Of a stretch of DNA of 64,000 bases, positions 1 to 12,139 are shown piece by piece; within the stretch, counting starts at the first letter, position 1; every line of letters begins with the position of its first letter. The notes under the pieces were generated by a model. That model did not search any database. It saw only the letters and a list, made by a program, of their open reading frames with translations, and was not told the origin of the DNA. The stretch covers positions 146,512 to 210,511 of the forward strand of contig VXBP01010414.1 of the NCBI GenBank assembly GCA_013400115.1. Reading direction: 5' to 3'. Made by a program: the position numbers and the translations under genes. The DNA comes from Rhinopomastus cyanomelas (lineage: Eukaryota; Chordata; Aves; Bucerotiformes; Rhinopomastidae).

Positions 1-868
1 CAAGGAAGGGAACCAAAAGACCTGTGTGGTTAACGAGGGAACTTCTGGGCAAACTGAAAAGGAAGAAGCAAGCCTATAGGTCATGGAAGGAGAGGATGGC
101 CACTTGGGGTGATTATAAGGCTCTGGTGAGAGAATGTAGGGATGCAACTAGAAAAGCCAAGGCCTCCTTGGAATTAAATCTTGCAAGAGAGGTCAAAGGC
201 AACAAAAAGAGCTTCTTCAAATACATAGCAGGTAAAAGTAAAACTAGAAGCAATTTAAGACCCCTGCTGAATGAGGTGGGTACCCTGGAAACAGAAGATG
301 CAGAGAAAGCAGAGATACTCAACACTTTCTTTGCCTCTGTCTATACTTCTAAGGGTTGTCTTGACAATAAACCCTAATCTGCAGAGCAGGTTGAGGCAAC
401 AGGTGAGCCTGCCTTGGTTGATGAAGACTGGGTTAGGGATAAGTTGAGCAAACTGGATGTGCACAAATCCATGGGCCCAGATGAGATGCACCCGCGTGTG
501 CTAAGGGAGATGGTGGAAGTCATTGCTAAGACACTCCCCATCATGTTTGCTAGGTCCTAGGGATCAGGAGAGGTGCCTAGAGACTGGATGATAGCAAATG
601 TTACCCCAGTCATTAAAAAGGGAAAGAAGGAAGACCCAGGTAACTACAGACCGGTCAGCCTCACCTGCATCCCAGGAAAACTGATGGAATAATTTGTACT
701 AGAGGCTGTCTCCAGGCACATCAAAGACAGGAGGGTCATTAGGGACAGTCAGCATGGCTTCAGAAAGGGAAAGTCATGCTTGACCAACATACTAGCGTTT
801 GATGAGGGCATAACCAGGTGGATAGATGATGCCAGAGCAGTGGATTTGATCTATGATTCTATGATTTT
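1..868 (+). mobile_element. CR1 LINE, ORF2 linker and N-terminal reverse transcriptase half (broken)
   Basis: The element is already in progress at base 1. One frame (starting at 24) reads from the endonuclease-RT linker (basic, KLKRKK then DATRKAKASLELNLA) into the RT N-terminus (NYRPVSLT, VIRDSQHGF, KGKSCLTN), with three in-frame stops at 375-377, 558-560 and 690-692 and no frameshift. CR1 ORF2 normally encodes an endonuclease plus RT that copies the element by target-primed reverse transcription. Here RT stops at about 850 and the sequence jumps directly to the 3'-terminal octamers (TATGATTC), so the catalytic FADD half and the C-terminus are missing. The copy is dead. Family assignment is certain; the exact subfamily is not. 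Confidence 0.93.
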
Positions 869-922
869 ATATTTAGGTGGAAATACAGAAATATTGATTT
901 TAAAACTTTGTGTTTTTCAATT

Positions 923-2265
923 TCATAGAATCACAGAATCATAGAATCATTAGAGATTGGAAGGGACCTCAAATCATCATCTAGTCCAGTCCCCCTGACA
1001 CAGCAGAATCACCTAGACCAAGTCACACAGGAACACATCCAGGCGGGTCTTAAACATCTCCAGTGAAGGAGACTCCACAACCACCCTGGGCAGCCTGTTC
1101 CAGTGCTCTGTCACCCTCTTTGGGAAGACATTCCTTCTCATATTCATGTGGAACCTCCTATTTTCCAGTTTACAACCATTGCTCCACCACTAGATGACAC
1201 TGATAAGAGCCTGGGTCCATCCTCCTGACACCCACCCCTTAAATATTTATAGACATTAATGAGGTCACCTCTCAGTCTCCTCTTCTCCAAGCTAAACAGA
1301 CTCAACTCACTCAGCCTCTCCTCAGAAGGGAGGTGCTCCATTTCCTTCATTATCTTCATTGTTCTACACTGGACTTCCTCCAGCAGCTCCACATCCCACT
1401 TGAAATGAGGGGCCCAGAACTGGACACAAGACTCCATATGTGGATTCATTAGTGCAGAGTAGAGGGGGAGAAGAACCTCTCTTGATCTGCTAACCACCCC
1501 CCCTTCTGATCCACCCCATGATGCTGTTGACCCTCTTGGCCACAAGAGCACACTGCTGACTCATTGTCATCCTGCTGTCCACCAGGAACCCCAGGTCCAT
1601 TTCTCCTAAACTGCTCCCCAACAGGTTAATCCCCAATCTATACTGGTACCTAAAATTGTTCTTTCCCAGATGCAAGACTCTACACTTACCCTTGTTATAC
1701 TTCATTCAATTTTTCTCATCCCAGCACTCCAGCCCGTCCAGGTCTTGCTGAATTGCAGCACAGTCTGCAGGTGTGTTGGCAACGCTACCCAGCTTTATGT
1801 CATTAGCAAACTTTCTGACAGTGCATGCCAATCCCTCATCCAAGTCATCGATGAATAGATTGAACAGGACTTGTCCCAGCACTGATCCCTGGGGCACTCC
1901 ACTAGACACAGGCCTCCAACCATACAGCCGGTTCACCATTCACCTCACTACCCAATCATCTAGACCACACTGCCTCAGTTTGGCTGCAAGGATGCTGTGA
2001 GAGACTGTGTCAAATGCCTTACTCAAGTCAAGGTAGACCACATCCACTGCTCTGCCATCATCTAGCCACCTGATTATGCCCTCATCAAATGCTGATGTGT
2101 TGGTCAAGCACGACTTTCCCTTGGTGAAGCCATGCTGACTGTCCCTAATGACACTCCTGCCCTTGATGTGCCTGGAAACAGCCTCTAGAACAAATTGTTC
2201 CATCACCTTTCCTGGGATAGAGGTGAGGCTGACTGGTCTATAGTTACCCGGGTCCTCCTTCGAAG
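923..2265 (-). mobile_element. CR1 LINE, 5'-truncated, RT and 3' end
   Basis: Reading the minus strand from 2,265 down gives the CR1 RT from NYRPVSLTSIPGKVMEQFV through the thumb and C-terminal domain to the tail (octamer repeats at 923-950). There are in-frame stops at 1,940-1,942 (a tryptophan codon turned TGA just before MVNRLYGW) and 1,706-1,708, and a frameshift between about 1,490 and 1,551. The RT active-site box reads FAND (1,799-1,810) instead of the FADD expected for CR1, so a catalytic aspartate is lost. The copy lies tail to tail with the CR1 at 1-868, separated by about 54 bp. It is 5'-truncated, as is typical for CR1, and non-functional. Confidence 0.95.
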
Positions 2266-2423
2266 GAACTCTAGAAATCTGCTGCACACTAAGGTCCAGA
2301 TTATGTATCTCTGACTGAAAATGACAACCAGATATTCAGATGAATTTATCATCATTTATTTGATTGGTCAAAGCAATCTCAAGCATCAATACAGATGAGG
2401 TGATGAGTTGATTATGAGTGGTT

Positions 2424-2737
2424 GTGTTGGTGAATGGAAAACTGAATATGAGCTTGCAATGTGCACTCATAGCTCAGAAAGAAAATTGCATCCTTGGTTG
2501 CATCAAAAGAAGCATGTCCAACAGGCTGACAGTGGTGATCCTTCTCCTCCATTCCACTCTGGTGAATAATGTGTTCAGCTCTAGGGTCTCCAGCATAAAA
2601 AAGACATGGATCTTCACAAGTGAGTGGAGAGGAGGGCCATGAATATGAACGAGTGATCAAGCACTTCTCCTGTGAAGACAGGCTGAGAGATTTTGGGTTG
2701 TTTAGCATAGAGAAGGCTCCCAGAAGGCATTGTAACC
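2424..2737 (+). mobile_element. Old CR1 fragment (ORF2 C-terminal region)
   Basis: The plus strand shows a degraded version of the CR1 region that follows the RT: a stretch like LNMSLQCALIAQKENCILGCIKR, then the region that normally reads FSLEKRRLRGD (here a mutated version near 2,690-2,720). It is much more diverged than the copy at 923-2,265, lacks a 3' tail and therefore belongs to an older subfamily. No function remains. Confidence 0.75.
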
Positions 2738-2739
2738 AT

Positions 2740-4170
2740 TGTTCATTACAACCCAAACCTTTCAATGGTTCTACGCTATTTAAATGAGTAATTATTCATT
2801 ATGGTCCTACAACACAACAGTGAATATCTAGTGATTCAGTTCTTTAAAACCTTTAATATGAATAAATAATTTGTAAGCAGTTTTACTGACAGTAGTATGA
2901 ATGTTCATGTGAGACCCTTGTCTGTATCAAACTTCTCAGGTAAAGAACTTGCTATGAAAAAATGCAATCAGGTTAAGTTTCATAAATGTAGGGAGTGTTT
3001 GATTTCCTAATCCTTTTTGAAATTTTTTAGTAGGTTTTTTAGGTGCTAGAAATGAATATATTGTAATTTATAGGCAATTATATTAGAATAGTTAAATAAG
3101 AGAGATACTAATTTTAAACTGTGAATATGTGAAATAAATACATAGTAGTCTGTCATTTTAGCTATGTGTTAAACAAGTAAATATTTCAAGCAGTCATTTA
3201 ACAATTATTTTAGTAAAATTATGATCACAAATATGAGCTTAATTTCCCTGATAAGTACTCATTATAGCTGAGTTTGCAAATCTTACCAAAAGGCATCCAT
3301 TCTGAGTGGCTGAGAATGAGAGAAGAACCCAGTCTATCCCTGGAGTGTCTTGATGTTTTCAGGTTCACTTTCCAAGATAAAGTGGGCTATAGGTGTAACA
3401 TTTATACTTTATTACTTAGAGTTATATTTAATATGTGGATGGAACTGTTGTTAAAATAACCACTCAGCGTGTCATCAATCACAGAAACTGAAACCACCAC
3501 TAAAACCAGTATCTTCTCTTACATGTCCTGGAAATCTGTGCAAAGCATATCTAGCTGCATTCTAATAAGGCATGGTTACAGCCAGACTACCACCAGCCTT
3601 GGCATCAGAACAGACCACCTGGCCTTCTCCCTGAAGAGTGGTCAAATCTGGTCTTTTATGGGCCATTACATAACATTTTGTTTGTCAGCAACTCTTGAGC
3701 TTACAGATTTTGTGGTGCAAACTCATGGTTATCACTGTAATCAGAAGAAAAAATGAATCTTGTGTATGCTTTTATACCATGCTAACTTTAAGAAATTAGT
3801 ATCCACATCTGAAACAACAGAATACTGTTTTGTCTACATTTCATCCTTAGTCTTCTCTCAGCCTTTGCCTGAATCTGATTTACAGAAAGCTTTAACATTA
3901 CTTCTAAACTGCATGCAGACAACAGAGAAATCCTCAAGCACTTTTCAGAGGTCCGCAAAGAACTGCTTCAAAAAAGTGTTTTCAGAGAAAAAAAAATAGT
4001 TTTTTAATGTCCTGACAGTGTACAACATATTCAGCCTACTTTGTGATTCATCCACTTTCATTTACACTGCATGACACGTTGATGATAAAACTAAAATTTT
4101 CACTCTTGTAAATTCTTAGTTATGCGGAAACTATTTAATTTTATAAGAGCTACAGTCAGAAGTCTGTGAA
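2740..4170. other. AT-rich stretch without recognisable gene
   Basis: Short open frames on both strands (61-95 codons) have no recognisable domain or start context. I see no RNA gene, no repeat of length and no splice-bounded exon that I can defend. Confidence 0.6.
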
Positions 4171-4172
4171 CT

Positions 4173-4700
4173 TCATAGAATCATACAGTCATAGATTCAT
4201 TGAATTTGTTTTGGGGTTGAAAGATACCTCAGAGATCGTCTAGTTTCAACACCTCTACCAGGGGCTCGAACACCTCCCACTAGACAATGTTGCACAAAGA
4301 TACATCCAGCCTGGCTTTGAACACTTCCAGGGAGGAGGCATCCACAACCTGCCTTGTGGCCCTTCTCTGGACATGATCCAGCATTTCCACATCCTTCTTG
4401 TATCAAAGTCTCCAGAACTAGATGAAGTACTGCAGATGACACCACACAAGAGAAGAGTAGGGGGGAGGATGACTTCCCTTGACCTGCTTATGATACTTCT
4501 TTTGATAGAGCCCAAAATACAATTAGCCTTGCTGTCAAACAAGTGTCTAGCTCCACTCATGTATTGCTGGCTCATGTTAAGCTTCTGATCTACCAACAGC
4601 CCCAAGTCATTCTCCATAGGACTACTCTCAATCTATCTACCATCTAGCATGTATTTGCACCTGAGATTACCCCAACCGAAGCACACAACTTTCTGACTAC
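4173..4700 (-). mobile_element. Old CR1 3' end (minus strand)
   Basis: The tail at 4,173-4,205 has diverged octamers (CATAGAATCATACAGTCATAG) and then GTTGAAAGATACCTC in place of the younger GGAAGGGACCTC. The minus-strand coding remnant includes NDLGLLVDQKLNMSQQY and KRSIISRSREVILPP, which matches the CR1 ORF2 C-terminal region. The tail and coding differences place it in an older CR1 subfamily than the copies at 38.7 and 48.5 kb. It is truncated at the 5' end. Confidence 0.88.
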
Positions 4701-4704
4701 AGAT

Positions 4705-7095
4705 TTCATGTTGGCCTCTGGCTATAACAATCACAGATTATTAAGTCTTGATTACATATTTATGTCAACCCATTCACATTTTTTGCCTCTCTTTGGCTAG
4801 TCTGCTCCTATCTTTATGGCATCAAAGGGTATGAGAGGAATTCAGTGTTTTGTCATTGCAGAGCATCAATGTCTCTGTACAGCATATTTGCTTTTAGCAA
4901 TCATACAGCACTTCTCGTTGACAAACTGTTGGAAACTTGTGCACTCTTAGCAGAAACAAGAACATCTTTTGGCAGGTTCTCTGTATCTGCATTAATTAGA
5001 AAGAGGCATATGAGAAAACCTGCCTTATGTTAGTTGTAAATTTTACTGTTATTAAATATATATTTTCATGTGTAATCAGAACTATCCATGAAGAAAATAG
5101 TCAGCACAGATTGATATTTAATCTCATTGTTTGCACCTTTAATTAAAAAACCTACAAAATTTGTAAATTCTATTCATTGCTTTCTGTAATTTTTCTCCCT
5201 TTTTCTGTTGCCTCATGACACATACTCTCCCTCTGTGATTTGTTATTACAAAATATTAAATCTTCATTGCTTTCTCTACAAAAACATGATATACTAGTAA
5301 ATGGTCTTTACGTCACGCAGATAATTCCAAGGGAATTTCTAGATGTCAACATGAAAGAAATGTAATTGATCTGTTTGTGGATACAAGCAACATATGTCCA
5401 TCATCTATATTTATAATCAATATAAACACATTTCTAGGCTGCAGTTCACTTCATCCAAAGAGTTTATGAGGGACATGGACAGAATGAAACCTGTGTCTCA
5501 TTCACTTGTCCCCCTGCTCTTAAGAACCTTATGTTCGTTCTTTCCTTACAAAACTACTAACAAACAAAAGCATTTTTTCCAGATATTAAGGGAGCAATTT
5601 GTAAAATCCATAGTAACCAATATGTTTGTGGAGCCTGCAGAATCATTAAGAGGATATGAACTAATATTACTTCAGTAGCTGATAAGACCAAGATAAGTGT
5701 ATTTTTGCCATATCCTTATGACAATGGAATAAAATCCCTTACTCAGTAGTGAAGCCTGCTTTCCAGAAAAGAACAGTTGACTAATATTCACTCTGTGTAA
5801 GAAAGATGTAAGTTGCAGAAGTAAGGAGATTGAAACAATCAACAGATATTATGTAGTATCTTAGAATTAAGTTTGCACTTGCTATTTCATCAAAATGACA
5901 GGTACTAATTTAGAATCTCTTCTAATACCAAATCATCAAATATGAAATTATGATCAAAGATAGTTTTATTTCTGAAAGCAGAATGTGGTTTTTTCACATG
6001 TTCCTCTCAAACATAAAGCTACCTCTGACTACTGATATCTTTTTCCTTTAAAAATGAGATAGAAATGTCCATTGTTTGTTTACCCTCTTCTTTGGATAGT
6101 GAGAATGCTGCAGAGATCATAATTGTATTTAGTACATTGGTGGATTTTTAGCTGCATAAATTCACGTGCAAACCTTTTCTGATTCTCAAGTGATAAAACT
6201 GTGGTTTTCAGACACAAAGACTATTTAAGGAGAGGAGGCGTGTTTTTATTGTTTGATTGTTTTCAATTCAAAATGACTAAATAGTTTAATAGTCTTGACA
6301 TCTACCAGAGTGACCTTAAGGTTATTCTTGTAAAACATGATGTAACGTTAGAGTATGTAGGAAAGTGTGAATAACAAAGGCTTTCTGGTTTATTGTTTTT
6401 CTATTGTTCTGGGAAGAAGGAGTTCAACTTGACAAAGTACTTCTCTATTTTTTCAGTGCAGAAGTTTCTACCAGTTAAGACTGAGTTTCCTCTTTGAAGA
6501 AACCCACTTCATTGCATCAGAAGAGGCCTAATATGAGTTAACATTTATGCAATGTGTAAAATTGGACAATAAAATGTAGAAGCAAAGAAGAAAGTGAGCC
6601 AAACAGCTAGTCTAGGTAACACAGTTGAAGAGATACAAATCAAACCTAATCTGACTTTATGACAAACATTTGCTTCATTGCCTATCTCTAAGCGTAGTTT
6701 GCCACAATGAGAACATAGAACATTGGAGCACACACTATTTAATTTTCTCTAATTACTTTTGTATGGATAGCATTTAAGAAAATATTTTTAACTGAGAAGT
6801 CATACATAGCTAGAATATCTCCCTTTTGAGAGTTCATCATTCTCTTTATACTCCAAATCAGAAAATCTGATGAGTCTTACAAAATGCTTTGAGTGATCTC
6901 AGAAGTTGAATAGTTTTGAAGTACATTGTGAATCCTTGTGTTTTTGAGTTTGGTCTTGTTTCCTCTTGTACACTGTGTACATGTATTGGATCGATAAGCT
7001 ATTTAATTATATTCTTAAAGACACTGGACTTTTGAGGGTATGTCTACAGATGGGTACAGATGTACATATACTCTCTCTGTATTTCAGGCTGATCA
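4705..7095. other. AT-rich stretch without recognisable gene
   Basis: No coding frame over 100 codons and no family match that I recognise. The composition is typical of AT-rich avian intergenic or intronic DNA. Confidence 0.6.
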
Positions 7096-7099
7096 TATT

Positions 7100-8165
7100 C
7101 AAAGCCAGGTCCGCTCCACATCTGTAAATGGCAGGGTGGAGGAGGACAGATCCTCACTGTGCCAGCCCCAGCCTGGCACTGGTGGCAACTCTCTGCGGCT
7201 TCCAGTGGCTCCTGGAGGACCCCAGTACCATCGCCACGGCCCCGCCATGGCTCCGCGTACCTTTCTCTGCCTCGCCCCAGACCTGATGTCGCATAACCCG
7301 GTCCATAGACAGGAGAAGCAAGACTTCGGTGCAGATTTACCATCACAACCTCCAATGGAGCAGCCCTTCAGCATCGCTGTGACCTGAGGTACTCCTCTTT
7401 CTACCTCCTGGAGCTGAGGGAGAGGAGAGGAGAGGAGAGGAGAGGAGAGGAGAGGANTCCATCTTGGATCCTGCATGTGGCAGGGGCTATGCAGCTTCTC
7501 GCCGCCATTTTGGTAAGACTGATCAGCAGAAAGAGAGATTGTTTGTCATTTCTGCCGCTGAGGAAGACTGGGGGTGGAGAACTCCTTCGTGCTTAGCTGA
7601 AGAAAGCAGAAGGACTTGAGAATCCTTAAACCTTGGGCATGAAAGACAGAGTCTGGGTTCTTTGTTTGAAAACATGTCTCCTGCATCAAGGGATGCAGTT
7701 CAGGCACTGAGGAATCAGGCCATTCCGAGAGCATTGAGCTGGAGAAGCTACACTGAAGAACTGAAGAATTCACAAGTCTGCAAACAGTTTGGGTCTCGTT
7801 GTATCACAGATGGGGGTGATGCATGAATAATAGAGAGGGTGGTGGTCCTCATGTCTGCTTGACTAACATGCCCTTTTTCCCCAGATCTCTAATGTGAAAG
7901 AAGACCCAAGGACTGATACGATACTGATCGCCCATTGTATTTTTCTCAGAATGTGTGATAGCATTTGTGACACAGTTTCTAGTTTGTGTGCACTAACATG
8001 CTTAACCTTTTCTTCCTTTCTGTATACAGTCAAAAAGTTAATAAACCCTATTTCCATTTTCCCTAAGCTATCCATTGTCTGGCAAATTTTTCTGCGATGC
8101 CATCGAGACCTCATTGCTTTGCTTTCTTTATCTTAAATTGTGGTCTTGAACTCACCATACAGAGA
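7100..8165 (+). repeat. LTR-like repeat, copy 1 of a same-orientation pair
   Basis: This block is clearly homologous to 11,000-12,135; alignment is easy from about 7,305 onward and strongest from 7,537 to 8,140. Shared landmarks are a GC-rich 5' part, a GGAGA-type purine tract, CCAAGGAC-GATACGAT, a CTTTCTGTATACAG run and a polyadenylation signal AATAAA at 8,040-8,045. A GC-rich upstream part, a single AATAAA near the 3' end and presence in two copies fit an LTR, but I could not define TG...CA ends or a target duplication. A single N at 7,457 follows the pentamer microsatellite. Alternatives are a non-LTR repeat or a local segmental duplication. Confidence 0.6.
7419..7457. repeat. (GGAGA)n pentanucleotide microsatellite ending in an N
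   Basis: About seven tandem AGAGG/GGAGA units run directly into an undetermined base at 7,457. The homologous place in the second repeat copy (11,338-11,358) has only a short purine run, so the array expanded in this copy. Its true length is probably unresolved in the assembly. Confidence 0.9.
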
Positions 8166-8169
8166 TAGT

Positions 8170-10970
8170 CCACAGCCAGAAGGTAACAGAATATCTTTAA
8201 TGCTTTCTCTTTAAAGCTGCAACGATTGTGTACAAAAACATCTCTGCTGGATGATTTCACAGCTCAGCATGAGCATCATATAAGAAGACAGAGACAATGC
8301 TTGTGTTTTTTAATGCTGTAGGCCAAGATCCAAGAAAGGAAAACAATCTCAAATAGCTAAGTACACTAGGCAATCACTAGCTGGTAATTAAAACATTGAA
8401 TGGCAATCTGAGGGAATGTGTGTACAGTAACAATACCTTTTAATGTCCAATGTTTGAAAGAGAACTAAGCCCAAGATTTTCCTTATTTGTTGAAGAGATG
8501 GTCTGCCACTGTGTAAAAGTAGTGACATTAGAATACTGGTTTAGACATAATTTAATTTGCCTAGCCCAATCAATCCCTTTGCAGATCTGACAGGATATCA
8601 AGCTTTAAAAAAAAAAAAATATTGCCTTAAGGATTTGTATATTTAACATTTTAGTTTAGCTCGAATTTTACTTTAGCTTGAACTTCAATTCATAAAATCA
8701 TAATGCCTAGATAGGAGCCGGTGATTTTATTGAGCTGGCCTGGAGTAAATCAAATGAATGTCAGAAGCTTTCTAAATGGTGGAATGAGAGTAATCTGAAT
8801 CTAATCTCTTCCACAAAGACAAGTGATATTTTCTTGACCAGAAATCCTAGCACTCAACTTCACAATGAACTTACTGCTCATGTATAGATCAGAAGTATCA
8901 GTATAGTAGATCTGATGCAAAATATCTTGGACTAATTCTACAGTCACCAGACAGGTGACCTACAGGTGTAGCATTATACTTGTGCATGCTCAGATTGATT
9001 CCACGCTGCATGAAGAGTGAAATGTCTGGTATAGATCTTATAGTTCTTCATATACTTGATGAACATTTATTGCATAGGATTTATGTAGAACTAGTTTTCT
9101 ATAAGTATTTATCAGAATGTTAATTGAAAGGTGTTTTGTTAATAATAATGCTGGCATACGTCAGCCACGGCAATTTTTTTTAGTATTTGCTGCTATTCAA
9201 GAGATATTTACATGTGTTTTATAGTACAAACCTGTCATGTTTCCATGCATTTATCTTCTGATTAGCAGTTAATTATCTTGCTCACTGTGTTGCAGATCAT
9301 AACATGATAGTAAAAGTAACATGAAAAGCTGTTCTGCATATAATTTCCATGAAAGGAGATAGATCATTCAAATCTGATTGAAGGTTGCAAAAATCTTGTA
9401 CAGAAGTGGTTCTCTTTCTTCCTGAGCAGAGGGTAAAGAAAAAAACAAGATAGTAACAACACGAAAGATAGGGTACTAGTCCCTATATGTAATCATAAAC
9501 TAAGTCATTCATTACTGGATATCTAAACTCTTGTAGTATTACTTGCTGACATATCCATGGTAGCATCAATTTAATCTAAGTTTAATTGTCTACCATGCAG
9601 ACATCTACAGCTGAGCTAGTCATCCTGGATAGTCTTTAAACTCAATAGAGAAAAAGAAGCACTTTATAAGAAGAAATTCACCTGACCTATTTTTGACATC
9701 TACTTTAAGATGCAATTAATCATGCACTAGAAGTGGTTATTTCTCTTCACTGGGTAACAAAGGAATATGAAATCTCCACAACTCACCATATATTGCAAAC
9801 GTCTAAATGTGAGTAACCCTGTCATCTGATCCTGGTCCTTAGTTTAATCAGTAAATTATTAGTTTTACAAAAGAAAAAAAAACTGTAAAATTATGACTGA
9901 AATCCATGCGTGTAAGAATATTCTGCAAACTGGAATCATATGCCATACTTAATAGCATGAATGATTGTTCCAGTTAGCTGGAATGCAAAACCACCCTGAA
10001 ATCCAGTGGTTACCTTCACGACAGAGGCTCATCCTGATCATGACATTTTATAATCTTAGCACTTATTTTCCTTGAGCATGTCACAAATTTGTTATTTTTC
10101 TTATAAAATATCTGATAAAAATATATTGAATAGTTTTTTTTATTAAGATAATGTAAAGTAACATAAGGTACATCTGACCAACTTTGCTTGTTTTCACTTT
10201 GTCCAACGTAATCTGACAGATCCAACTTAAATTTGTACATTGCTTTGAATGTCTAAAACTATAATTTGAAAAGAAAAAAAAAAATCTTTTATTCCCCAGC
10301 TCTAATTCTTTCCTAGGTTGACTTTTAAAAAAAAAAGTTTTATTTCTCTCCTTTTGGAAAAAAACGTTTCTACAATCTTGATGGGAGAAATTATCCATTT
10401 TTGCTTTCTACTCCCTATAGAAGAAGGCATTGTCCTAATATTGATATTTTTTGTTTGCTTTTGTTAATGTTTTTACTAATATAGCTTTAGATTGTTTCTT
10501 TTATAATGGAGAAATGGAAAAAATATATTGCTTTTTATAGACTTTTTGAACTTCTTTTTCCTTTCCTTCTCACTAACATTTAATATTTACCTGTAGATGA
10601 CTCACTGGTTGACCTATTCTAATATTCAAAAGACTTATTCCTCTAGGTATCGTGCTGTAGGTGTTACACCAGTGAGCAAATTTCAAGCTTTTTTATAGAA
10701 ATCTTTAGGGATATCATATGCAAAGTTGCAGATAAATGGTCATTGATACTTTGTAAATTAATGCCTGAACAACAAGTGTTCATTCAAATCTTTGTAACTC
10801 TTGCATGCTCTGTAATGCATAAAAGATGATTTTGAGTTTTTGATTACTTTGATTAAAATAATGCCTTTGTCACAGTGTAGCAGTTTGAAAATTATCAGGA
10901 TTTTCAGATGTAGAGATTTTTGCTTTCATGAAGAAAAATTTATGTTAGTTTAAAAGGACAGCCCACAGTG
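8170..10970. other. AT-rich spacer between the two LTR-like copies, no gene seen
   Basis: This 2.8-kb spacer holds A- and T-runs (for example 8,606-8,618 and 10,269-10,283) and no recognisable gag, pol or host exon. If the flanking repeats are an LTR pair, it would be a completely eroded interior. Confidence 0.55.
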
Positions 10971-10999
10971 ACTTGTCCTGGGGGAGATTACTCTATCGA

Positions 11000-12135
11000 A
11001 TTGTCCTAGATACCCATCCTTGAGGGATGGGCTAGGTACGAAGAAAAAAGGGGTAAGTGATCTTAGCCCTGCCTCTTTTTGCTGAGGGTTTCTAGCCCAA
11101 CACAGGGCTGCTGCTCCGTGCTAACCCCCACACTTCCAAGGTGATGGCGGGGAAAAGACGGGCCTGCTGCAGCCCAGTCTAGCCTGGGCGCCAGCCCCAC
11201 TCACCACAGGAAGGTATGTGGTGGCTCTGTGCAGACTGGAGAAGCAAGATCTTAGTGCCATCACCCCCCAACATGGAGCAGACATCAGTGACTCATGGTA
11301 AGTTCAAGGGATTCCTCTTTTTCTCCCTGGAGATGAGACAGGAGGAGAGAGGAGAGGGAAGGGTCATGGAACCCTCTTGGCCACATTTGCAGAGTGGGGG
11401 GGGGAGGCTGCTGATGCAGTGATGCAACCATCTTAGGTCCCACATGTGGCCAGGGCCATGCAGTGACCGCCACCACTGATCAGAGGAAGAGAGACTCTTT
11501 GTCATTTCTGCCTCTGAGAAAAACTGGGGATGCTCTTGAATATTGGGGAGAATTCCTTCATGCTTAGCTGAAGAAAGCAGAAGGGCTTGAGAATCCTTAA
11601 ACCCTGGGCATGAATGACAGAGTCTGGGTTCTTTGTTTGAAAACATGTCTCCTGTATCAAGGGATGCAGTTCAGGCGCTGAGGCCTGCCTGATGAGCATT
11701 GAGCTGGAGAAGCTATGCTGCAGAATTGAAGAATTCACCAGTCTGTGAAACAGCCTGGGTGCCACTATTTTTCAGGCAGGAGTGATGCATGAATAATAGA
11801 GATGGTGCTGGTACTTGTCTCTGCTTGACTGACATGCTCTTTTCCCCCAGATCTGTGATGTGAAGAAAGACCCAAGGACCGATACGATAGTGATCGCCCA
11901 TTGTATTTTTCTCAGAATACGTGATGGCATTTGTGACAGTGTTTCTAGATTGTGTGCACTAAATTGCTTAACCTTTTCTTCCTTTCTGTATACAGTTATA
12001 GAGTTAATAAACCATTCTCCATTTTCCCTAAGCTATCCATTGTCTGACAAATTTTATCCAAGATCAAGACCTAACTGCTTTGTTTTCTTTTCCTTTGTCT
12101 TTAATTGTGATCCTGAACCCATAACACACAGTTAA
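11000..12135 (+). repeat. LTR-like repeat, copy 2 of a same-orientation pair
   Basis: Homologous to 7,100-8,165, about 3.9 kb downstream and in the same orientation. It has the same order of landmarks, including AATAAA at 12,006-12,011 and the purine-rich tract at 11,338-11,358. By eye the copies differ at roughly one base in eight, plus several small indels, so the duplication is old. Boundaries are approximate because no TG...CA termini could be fixed. Confidence 0.6.
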
Positions 12136-12139
12136 CTTA

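Noticed and set aside
7040..7476. Overlapping 100-125 codon frames on both strands
   Set aside because: They lie in the GC-rich part of the LTR-like repeat, run through a microsatellite and an N, and are not kept open in the second copy.
11860..12135. A 91-codon frame similar to one at 7,894-8,136
   Set aside because: Similarity is explained by the repeat pair. The frames diverge after the AATAAA region by a frameshift, and a polyadenylation signal lies inside them, so coding is unlikely.
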